Positions 26,653-33,574 of a stretch of 64,000 nucleotides of DNA are shown here, piece by piece (position 1 is the first letter of the stretch; the number at the start of each line of letters is the position of its first letter). The notes under the pieces are model-generated. The model was not told the origin of the DNA and did no database searches. It saw nothing but the letters and a program-made list of their open reading frames with translations. The DNA is from Bacillota bacterium (lineage in GTDB: Bacteria > Bacillota > Sulfobacillia > Sulfobacillales > Sulfobacillaceae). Where the stretch lies: the NCBI GenBank assembly GCA_021784595.1, contig JAJYHT010000035.1, forward strand, positions 1 through 64,000, given 5' to 3'. The translations under genes were made by a program, and so were the position numbers.

Positions 26653-27801
26653 ATGACCCAGACTGAGTTGGGATTGGCGGGCATTCATGTACTGGATCTG
26701 TCACGAGTGTTGGCGGCTCCGTACGCTACGATGGCGCTAGGGGACTTGGGCGCAGAAATCATAAAGATTGAGCGTCCTGGTTCGGGCGACGAGACGCGGG
26801 AATGGGGTCCCCCTTTTTGGGGGGACCAGTCTGCGTATTTTTTATCGGCCAACCGCAACAAAAAATCTTGTGTAGTCGACTTGACTACAGATGAAGGCCG
26901 AGATCTCGTCCGCACGTTGGCCCTCCAATGGGCCGACGTGGTGGTGGAAAATTTCAAGCCAGGCGCATTGTTGCGATACCAAATCGATCTAGCGGGCATG
27001 AGAAAAGTCAACCCCCGCTTAATTACAGCCAGCCTGAGAGGTTATCCGGCGGGCGACGATCGGCCCGGCTATGATTTTGTCATGCAAGCTGGGGCCGGTC
27101 TAATGTCATTGACGGGTCCTGAAGAGGGACCACCTTATAAAGTAGGTATCGCGGCAGCCGACATTACTGCAGGGCTGTTTTTATTGTCAGGCATCCTGTC
27201 AGCGTTGCTGGTAAGAGAACGTTCTGGCATAGGCCAACACCTGGATGTCTCATTATTCGATTCTCAAGTAGCCTGGTGGGCTAATGTAGGAATGGCGCAC
27301 CTAGTCACTGGCCAAACGCCCAGACGCTGGGGTAATGCACATCCCCAGTTGTCTCCTTATGAATTATTTGAGGCCTCGGACGGATATTTAGCACTGGCCG
27401 TAGGCAACGATCAGCAATTTCGGTCACTCTGCCAACTACTAGATCATCCTGAGTGGGGCACCGATGATCGATACCGTAGCAATCCACAGCGTGTACAGCA
27501 TCGAGATAGTTTGCACGAGTTGTTACAGAACGTGTTTGTATTACGAGATGTCGGGTACTGGACCGCAACGCTCGATGCGCATAATGTCCCAGCGGGACCA
27601 GTCCGCAATATTCCCCAAGCGCTCGCTTGGCGCAAAACCTTGCCCTCGCCCGTGGTCAGCTGGCTAGACGAGACTCCGCAGATAAACTTGCCATGGCACT
27701 TTAGCTCGCTTGACTCCAAGCCCAGGCAAGCGCCTCCCAGACTGGGACAACATACCGAAGAAGTCTGGTCATTGTACCGCACCTTACGAAAGGATTTGTG
27801 A
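26653..27801 (+). CDS. CaiB/BaiF class III CoA-transferase (possibly succinyl-CoA:glutarate)
   Basis: A 382-residue family III CoA-transferase. Diagnostic stretches are HVLDLSRVLAAPYATMALGD and DLGAEIIKIERPGSGDETR at the N-terminus, SANRNKKSCVVDL near residue 67, and YDFVMQAGAGLMSLTGPEEG near residue 141, where the aspartate is the expected catalytic residue that forms the acyl-CoA anhydride. The gene starts 6 bases after the aminotransferase stop and overlaps the acyl-CoA dehydrogenase gene. In this setting, transfer of CoA from succinyl-CoA to glutarate, as by human SUGCT, would link the semialdehyde dehydrogenase and the dehydrogenase step; this is inference from context. Confidence 0.85.
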   Translation: MTQTELGLAGIHVLDLSRVLAAPYATMALGDLGAEIIKIERPGSGDETREWGPPFWGDQSAYFLSANRNKKSCVVDLTTDEGRDLVRTLALQWADVVVENFKPGALLRYQIDLAGMRKVNPRLITASLRGYPAGDDRPGYDFVMQAGAGLMSLTGPEEGPPYKVGIAAADITAGLFLLSGILSALLVRERSGIGQHLDVSLFDSQVAWWANVGMAHLVTGQTPRRWGNAHPQLSPYELFEASDGYLALAVGNDQQFRSLCQLLDHPEWGTDDRYRSNPQRVQHRDSLHELLQNVFVLRDVGYWTATLDAHNVPAGPVRNIPQALAWRKTLPSPVVSWLDETPQINLPWHFSSLDSKPRQAPPRLGQHTEEVWSLYRTLRKDL

Positions 27802-27806
27802 AAACC

Positions 27807-28991
27807 ATGGCCCAAGTAGACAATTCAACTTCGCGTATCGACGATTATTTTGATTTGGACAGTCAACTGTCTTCTGATGAAATTCAAGTCCGTGATGCAG
27901 TGCGCAAATTTGTCGATGCCAAAGTGCGTCCGTTGGCCGGACAATGGTGGCAAGAAGGCGTATTCCCCACCGAGTTGATTCCTCAATTGGCGGAACTCGG
28001 CGTCTTTGGGCCCACCCTCCCCGAAAAATATGGGGGTGCCGAACTGACGCCTGTCGCCTATGGCCTCATGATGCAAGAGCTAGAGCGGGGTGATTCGGGC
28101 TTGCGGTCGTTTGCTTCGGTACAGAGTGGTCTGGCGATGTATGCCATTTATCGCTATGGCTCCGAAGCGCAACGGTTGCAATATCTCCCCCAGATGGCTC
28201 AAGGCAAGATTATCGGCTGTTTTGGCTTAACCGAGCCCGATGCCGGCTCTGATCCGGGTTCGATGCGCACAGTCGCCACCAGTGTGCCCGGCGGTGTACG
28301 CATTACGGGAGTCAAACGGTGGATTACCAATGGCAACCTCGCACAAATCGCAATAGTGTGGGCCAAGGATGACCAAGGGATCATTCGTGGCTACATTGTC
28401 CCCACCGATGCCCCTGGGTTTAGTGCTAGACACATTGCAACCAAGGCGTCAATGCGAATGTCGGTCACCTCAGAACTCTATTTGGACAACGTGTTTGTGC
28501 CCCAAGAAAATCAGTTGGTTGAGTCCAAGGGTCTGGGGTCTCCTTTGGGATGCTTGACCCAAGCGCGTTATGGCATTGCCTGGGGAACCATCGGGGCAGC
28601 GCTCGATTGTGTGAATGTTGCGGCCTCCTATGCCCAAACACGGATCGCTTTTGGCAAACCCATCGCGGCCACCCAATTAGTGCAAGAGCGTTTGGTTGAC
28701 ATGCTGTCGCTAACCGTCAACATGCAGTTGAAAGCCCTGCAATTGGGACGGTTGTATCAAAGTGGCGGCCTCAGATACCCGCAGGTCTCCCTGACCAAAC
28801 GTGACAATGCCCGCTCAGCCCTGGTGGTGGCGCGAATGGCACGGGAGATTTTAGGAGGTAACGGCATCAGCGTGGACTATTCACCCATTCGACACTTGGC
28901 CAATCTGGAAACCGTGGATACCTATGAAGGCACGTACGAAATTCACACCCTCATTGTGGGACGCGACATGCTCGGAGAAAGCGCGTTTTAA
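27807..28991 (+). CDS. Acyl-CoA dehydrogenase, glutaryl-CoA dehydrogenase-like
   Basis: A 394-residue flavoprotein of the acyl-CoA dehydrogenase fold. CFGLTEPDAGSDPGSMRT and the KRWITNGNLAQIAIVWA block mark the FAD/substrate middle domain, and VDTYEGTYEIHTLIVGRDML near the end holds the catalytic glutamate in the position used by glutaryl-CoA dehydrogenases. The beginning, DYFDLDSQLSSDEIQVRDAV, is also characteristic of that subgroup. Oxidative decarboxylation of glutaryl-CoA to crotonyl-CoA would fit the operon. The start could be the GTG at 27798, which overlaps the previous stop, or the ATG at 27807; the ATG gives the usual length. Confidence 0.88.
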   Translation: MAQVDNSTSRIDDYFDLDSQLSSDEIQVRDAVRKFVDAKVRPLAGQWWQEGVFPTELIPQLAELGVFGPTLPEKYGGAELTPVAYGLMMQELERGDSGLRSFASVQSGLAMYAIYRYGSEAQRLQYLPQMAQGKIIGCFGLTEPDAGSDPGSMRTVATSVPGGVRITGVKRWITNGNLAQIAIVWAKDDQGIIRGYIVPTDAPGFSARHIATKASMRMSVTSELYLDNVFVPQENQLVESKGLGSPLGCLTQARYGIAWGTIGAALDCVNVAASYAQTRIAFGKPIAATQLVQERLVDMLSLTVNMQLKALQLGRLYQSGGLRYPQVSLTKRDNARSALVVARMAREILGGNGISVDYSPIRHLANLETVDTYEGTYEIHTLIVGRDMLGESAF

Positions 28992-29042
28992 AGGTGCACT
29001 GGTGTCTTGGACCAGAAATCGTAATGCAGGGAGAGAATTGCC

Positions 29043-30356
29043 ATGACTAACCAAGCTTGGCTTAAACGCCGGCAAGAGGTAGTGGCCAGGGGCATTAATT
29101 CGGCCTTTCCAGTCTTCATAGAAAAGGCCGAGGGATGCTGGCTGACGGATGTGCAAGGCGATCGCTACTTGGATTTTATCGCCGGAATAGGGGTGCAGTC
29201 CTTGGGCCATGGTCGGCCAGAAATCGTGGATGCTGTTCGAGGGGCCGCAGACCAATTAATTCATACATCCTTTCATACGGCGATGTACCCAATGTATGTA
29301 AAGGTGGCCGAACAACTGGCCTCACTGGCGCCTGGCGCCATGGCCAAGCGTGTAATGTTTGTCAACAGCGGAGCGGAAGCCATCGAGAATGCCATCAAAA
29401 TTGCTCGACAGTACACCAACAAACCAGGCATTGTCAGCTTTAGCAACGGATTTCACGGCCGGACTTTCGGCGCCTTAACGGCTACAGACAAGAGTCATCC
29501 GTATAAAGTAGGGTTCGGACCATTTTTGCCTGACATCTACCGTCTTCCTTCCGCCTATTGCTATCGTTGCCCGGTTAATCAAGAGCGCGCGCAATGCCAC
29601 ATCGAATGTCTAGACCTGGTTCAAAGTCAGCTCCTCGAAGAAATCGGCGTGGAGCGCATTGCTGCTCTGATTATCGAAGGGGTGCAGGGTGAAGGCGGAT
29701 TCATTCCTATGCCGGCCGAATTTTTGCAGGGATTGCGCCGATTCTCTGAGCAACATGGCATTTTGTTGATTGCTGACGAGATCCAAGCGGGTTTGGGACG
29801 CACTGGCCGAATGTGGTCAATCGATCATGCCGGGATAGTGCCCGACCTTCTGGTGTCGGCCAAGGCATTGGGTGGGGGATTGCCTTTGTCGGCCGTAGTT
29901 GGGCGGGCTGACATTCTTGATGCCATTATCCCCGGTAGCGTGGGGAGTACCTATGGAGGCAATCCGGTAGCATTGGCTGCAGCATCCGTGGTATTGGATC
30001 TGATGGTGAAAGAAAACATTCCCCAAAAAGCTGAACAGTTGGGTCATCTAATGACCGCCAAAGCCCGACAATGGCAGGCGCGGTATCCGCAAATTGGAGA
30101 TGTTCGATCTTTAGGCGCCATGGTCGCGTTGGAATTTGTTGATTCGATCACCGCCAATCCTGACAAAAACACCTGCCAAGCCATCATTCAGGCAGCCTTT
30201 GACCGAAAACTTTTGTTGACTAAGGCAGGCCTGGCAGACAATGTGATCCGTCTGCTGCCGCCCTTAACCATTTCAGAAATTGATGCCTTGGAGGCAATGG
30301 ATCGGTTGGAGGCGGCGATAACGGAGATCCTGGCCCCCCAACCCGTGCACGCCTAG
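29043..30356 (+). CDS. Second class III aminotransferase
   Basis: A 437-residue paralogue of the enzyme at 25.3-26.6 kb, with FVNSGAEAIENAIKIARQYT, GFHGRTFGALTATDKSHPYK, LIADEIQAGLGRTGRMW and the PLP lysine in VSAKALGGGLPLSAVVGR. It has the same Cys-bearing segment (CYRCPVNQERAQC). It follows the acyl-CoA dehydrogenase by 51 bases with a GGGAGAG site, so it probably belongs to the same operon. It may use another omega-amino acid or an alternative acceptor such as pyruvate or glyoxylate; sequence does not settle this. Its stop overlaps that of the convergent aldo/keto reductase. Confidence 0.88.
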   Translation: MTNQAWLKRRQEVVARGINSAFPVFIEKAEGCWLTDVQGDRYLDFIAGIGVQSLGHGRPEIVDAVRGAADQLIHTSFHTAMYPMYVKVAEQLASLAPGAMAKRVMFVNSGAEAIENAIKIARQYTNKPGIVSFSNGFHGRTFGALTATDKSHPYKVGFGPFLPDIYRLPSAYCYRCPVNQERAQCHIECLDLVQSQLLEEIGVERIAALIIEGVQGEGGFIPMPAEFLQGLRRFSEQHGILLIADEIQAGLGRTGRMWSIDHAGIVPDLLVSAKALGGGLPLSAVVGRADILDAIIPGSVGSTYGGNPVALAAASVVLDLMVKENIPQKAEQLGHLMTAKARQWQARYPQIGDVRSLGAMVALEFVDSITANPDKNTCQAIIQAAFDRKLLLTKAGLADNVIRLLPPLTISEIDALEAMDRLEAAITEILAPQPVHA

Positions 30357-31204
30357 TATCGTTCGATTTGCAGATCGCCCGGGGATCGAGGAAAAGCAGC
30401 ATCTAGGAGCGCCTCGTCCTCGGCGGTCAGCTTTAAACCTAAGGCCTTGCTATTGCTTTCCAAGTGCGCTAAGTTGGCGGTTTTGGGGATGGCGACCATG
30501 TCGACCGAGGTCTGCCGCAATATAAACGCCAGGGCCACGGCTTGCACCGTTACGCCCAACCGCTGGGCTATAGTGCGGAGGGCCTGTCGAGCCGCAGTTG
30601 AGAGGTTCGCAGAGACCAAATGACGTAGTGGCGAATAGGCCATCAAGGCGACTTGATTTGCCGCTGCATAGGGAATTAAGGTGGCTTCCGCTTGACGCAC
30701 CGTCAAGCTATATTCCACTTGATCCACCGTCAGGCGATTTTTAGCAAAGGCTTGCGCCGCTTTTAGCAATGATACAGGAAAATTGCTGACCCCAATATGA
30801 CGGGTCAAACCTTGATCCAAACATTGCACCAATCCCTCCATGGATTCTTCCATAGGATATTCTTTTGATGGCCAATGAAACAGATAGAGGTCGACGTAAT
30901 CAGTCTTCAACCGCTCCAACGACGCTTGTAGAGCCCGCGGGATGCCTTCACGACTGCCATTAGACGGCCACACCTTAGTGGTGATGAAGACCTCGTCCCG
31001 ACAGCCCGCACAGGCCATCCCGACCACTCTTTCCGCTTGGCCCTCGGCATACATTTGGGCAGTATCGACAATACGTAAGCCGAGTTCAAAACCTCTCTGC
31101 AACGCGCCTACCTCTTTTGCAGCTAGACTGGACGACATGCCCAGCTTCCAAGTACCTTGTCCTAGTCGCGACAAGCGCGAGCCATTCTTTGTTTCCCAGA
31201 TCAT
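30353..31204 (-). CDS. Aldo/keto reductase
   Basis: A 283-residue (beta/alpha)8 NADPH-dependent reductase. The catalytic tetrad is recognisable: Asp in RIVDTAQMYAEGQAE with Tyr in the same block, Lys in EVFITTKVWPSN and His in YVDLYLFHWPSKEYP. IGVSNFPVSLLKAAQ and the C-terminal VAIPKTANLAHLESNSKALG contact the cofactor. Close to bacterial 2,5-diketogluconate reductase/YeaE-like enzymes; physiological substrate unknown. The ATG at 31204 is preferred because AGAAGGAAC lies upstream; the frame stays open 10 codons further. Confidence 0.9.
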   Translation of the reverse strand: MIWETKNGSRLSRLGQGTWKLGMSSSLAAKEVGALQRGFELGLRIVDTAQMYAEGQAERVVGMACAGCRDEVFITTKVWPSNGSREGIPRALQASLERLKTDYVDLYLFHWPSKEYPMEESMEGLVQCLDQGLTRHIGVSNFPVSLLKAAQAFAKNRLTVDQVEYSLTVRQAEATLIPYAAANQVALMAYSPLRHLVSANLSTAARQALRTIAQRLGVTVQAVALAFILRQTSVDMVAIPKTANLAHLESNSKALGLKLTAEDEALLDAAFPRSPGDLQIERY

Positions 31205-31289
31205 GCTGTTCCTTCTTTCTTTTATCAGTCTCATTGTACGCTAGTTTCGCGGTTGGTTTTCCGTGGCCGCTTTGGTACCATAATAAAAG

Positions 31290-32399
31290 GTGATGAAGTT
31301 GCGAGTGGTGGTGGCCCCCGATAGCTTCAAAGGATCTTTGGATGCAACATCCGTTGCCCGTGCGCTGTCTGTAGGCCTCCAGCAAGGGAGCACTCGGCCC
31401 ATTGACGTGATATTGCGGCCGATGGCCGATGGTGGTGAGGGCACTAGTTTAGTGTTGGCGCCGGGCGGATGCGATATGCCTACACCTATTGTCAATGTGT
31501 ACGGCGAGCCTAAACAGGGATGGTGGCGGTTGCAAGGCGATACCGCATATATTGACGCTGCCGTGGGTTCTTCTTTTGTCGCTCCCCCGCAGCGAGGAAC
31601 ACGCAGCGCAATCGCAACTACCAGTCTAGGGACCGGTCTTTTGTTGCGTGCCGCTATGGCACATTCCGGAGTGCGCCATGTGGTGGTTGCCCTGGGGGGC
31701 ACGGGATCAACCGACGGCGGCATGGGCCTGATGGCTGCGTTAGGCGCCAAGTTTTACGACAAAGCGCATCAGGCGCTAAAACCCATCGGCTCGAATCTCT
31801 CGTTAGTACGGACAGTCGAGGCAATGCCCAACATTCAAGCAACCATCACGGGGCTGTATGACGTGGCGGTGCCGTTGACTGGTCCCCAGGGGGCAGTCTT
31901 AAGCTATGGTCCCCAAAAAGGCATTCCTTCAGATCGTCTGTCAGAATTCGACCAAGCGCTCGCCCAATTCTCTCGAGCCGTAAGCCCGTTGGACCCGATG
32001 AGTTCGAAGACGCCTGGTTCTGGGGCGGCCGGAGGGATGGGATGGAGCATCTTGCGATTAGGTGGCAGCTTAAGGCCAGGAGCCCAAACCGTCGCAGAAC
32101 ACATCGGCTTGTCCGAGGCGTTATATGGCGCTCAATGGGCCATCACCGGCGAGGGGCAAATTGACGAGCAGTCTCATAAAGGTAAGGTGGTAGGTGTTGT
32201 GTTGGCATTAGCCAACGCCATGAATATTCCGACCCTCGCCGTGGTAGGTTCCCGAAAAGGAAGGTTGAGTGCGCTTTACGATGCTGGCCTGCGGTTGGCT
32301 TATTCGATTGTGCCGGGACCCATGACGGAGGACGAGGCAATGGCTTTGGCTGCTCCGCTTTTGGAAGAGGCCGGTTACCACCTAGCACACTTGCTATGA
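31290..32399 (+). CDS. Glycerate kinase (GlxK/GarK family)
   Basis: A 369-residue glycerate kinase type 1. Family marks are VVVAPDSFKGSLDATSVARA at the start, RPMADGGEGTSLVLAPGG near residue 47, VALGGTGSTDGGMGLMAALG near residue 134, and the C-terminal ITGEGQIDEQSHKGKVVGVV near 288. It phosphorylates glycerate to a phosphoglycerate for glycolysis. Three starts are possible: GTG 31290, ATG 31293 or TTG 31299; the TTG has the best spacing to AAAAGG and gives the N-terminus MRVVVAP normal for the family. With glycolate oxidase genes 1.2 kb downstream it suggests glycolate/glycerate salvage. Confidence 0.9.
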   Translation: MMKLRVVVAPDSFKGSLDATSVARALSVGLQQGSTRPIDVILRPMADGGEGTSLVLAPGGCDMPTPIVNVYGEPKQGWWRLQGDTAYIDAAVGSSFVAPPQRGTRSAIATTSLGTGLLLRAAMAHSGVRHVVVALGGTGSTDGGMGLMAALGAKFYDKAHQALKPIGSNLSLVRTVEAMPNIQATITGLYDVAVPLTGPQGAVLSYGPQKGIPSDRLSEFDQALAQFSRAVSPLDPMSSKTPGSGAAGGMGWSILRLGGSLRPGAQTVAEHIGLSEALYGAQWAITGEGQIDEQSHKGKVVGVVLALANAMNIPTLAVVGSRKGRLSALYDAGLRLAYSIVPGPMTEDEAMALAAPLLEEAGYHLAHLL

Positions 32400-32424
32400 T
32401 AGACCCCGAGGCGGTGACTCGGAT

Positions 32425-32748
32425 ATGCAGCAAACATACGCGGTAATTGTTGAAGGCAAAAACGATCGCTATAGAATTCAGCAGATATTGCCGCCGACCA
32501 TACCTGTGTATGTTACGTACGGAATTCCTAACCACGCACGGTTAGAGCGCCTGCGCAAAGAGGCAGGCCTGCACCAAGTGATTATATTAACCGACCAAGA
32601 TGCCGCGGGTCAGAGGATCCGTCGTTTGTTGCGGGAAGTTTTTCCCGATGCCATCAACATCTATACCAAACGGAGCTACAATGGCGTTGAGCATACGCCA
32701 GTAGAGTATTTGACCCAAAGATTTCGCCGGGTGGGGCTCATACCGTAG
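32425..32748 (+). CDS. Small Toprim-domain protein (RNase M5-like)
   Basis: A 107-residue protein that consists of little more than a Toprim fold: AVIVEGKNDRYRIQQIL carries the glutamate and VIILTDQDAAGQRIRRLLRE the DxD metal site. YNGVEHTPVEYL resembles the region behind the Toprim core in ribonuclease M5, which matures 5S rRNA in Gram-positives, but the usual C-terminal domain (about 70-80 residues) is missing. It could be a short RNase M5-type nuclease or another Toprim enzyme. It stands 25 bases behind glycerate kinase, with a GAGGCGG site. Confidence 0.72.
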   Translation: MQQTYAVIVEGKNDRYRIQQILPPTIPVYVTYGIPNHARLERLRKEAGLHQVIILTDQDAAGQRIRRLLREVFPDAINIYTKRSYNGVEHTPVEYLTQRFRRVGLIP

Positions 32749-32796
32749 AATCACAATATAGCCTTTTATACTACGAATTTTGATGGGAGCATACAC

Positions 32797-33384
32797 GTGC
32801 AAAAAGCGATTTGGACCATTGCCACACAAAACGAATTTCTGCGGCAACGCACCATCAAACCGAAACAGGTAAACCAAAAGGTTTCCCACCTGGTCACCGA
32901 CTTGTTTGACACCTGGGACACCGTCGCTGCATATGGCATCGCAGCACCTCAAATTGGCAGCCACTGGCGCCTTTTTATTTGGAAGGGAGGCAGCATGGAG
33001 CGTCCCGAGGTAATCATCAATCCGAAAATCATTAAAGCCCGGGGAGAGCTAACCGATTATGACGGATGCTTAAGCGTTCCCGGCATATATGGTGAAACCC
33101 GACGTGCAGCCATGGTTGAAATTACCGGCTGGGATGTCTTAGGCCATCCTCTTCGCCGCACTTATGAAGGATTTGACGCCCGCATCGTGCAGCACGAAAT
33201 CGACCATTTGGAAGGCGTGTTGTTTATCGACCGCGTGGACGATCTGAATGAATTGTATGTGCTCGAAGAGATTTCCACCGACACCGAAGAAGAACACCAT
33301 GAAAAACGGGCTTTAAGCGGTCCCGTTATGGACATCGTGACCGGAGCGCGACGACCCTTGCCTGGTCATGCCTTGACGTGGTAA
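32797..33384 (+). CDS. def: Peptide deformylase
   Basis: A 195-residue metallohydrolase that removes the N-formyl group of nascent proteins. Motif 1 is YGIAAPQIG, motif 2 YDGCLSVPG with the metal-binding cysteine, motif 3 QHEIDHLEGVLF with both His ligands and the catalytic Glu. Motif 2 has Asp where most deformylases have Glu (EGCLS). The C-terminal ~35 residues (LEEISTDTEEEHHEKRA...) are acidic and longer than average. GTG start with GGGAG upstream. It may be a second, specialised deformylase; the translation role is assumed from the motifs. Confidence 0.9.
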   Translation: MQKAIWTIATQNEFLRQRTIKPKQVNQKVSHLVTDLFDTWDTVAAYGIAAPQIGSHWRLFIWKGGSMERPEVIINPKIIKARGELTDYDGCLSVPGIYGETRRAAMVEITGWDVLGHPLRRTYEGFDARIVQHEIDHLEGVLFIDRVDDLNELYVLEEISTDTEEEHHEKRALSGPVMDIVTGARRPLPGHALTW

Positions 33385-33525
33385 AAGAATCCCACAATAT
33401 GACGCAGTGCCCCTGTTCCGTAGCGGATTCTCTATGCCATAATACTCGTAACCATATTGAGCGGCTTGGCGCCCATTTTAAAGAATCGCGTTGGACTCAA
33501 ATGATGTCGATTATGGCGTAGATCC

Positions 33526-33546
33526 TGGCGGCTGTGCAAGCCGCCA
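33526..33546. repeat. Perfect inverted repeat before the glycolate oxidase genes
   Basis: TGGCGGC, a 7-base loop and GCCGCCA form a perfect 7-bp stem about 30 bases before the glcD-glcE start. No T-run follows. It may be an operator or a leader structure. Confidence 0.4.
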
Positions 33547-33574
33547 CAGATAATTCATGATGGGGGACAAGTGG

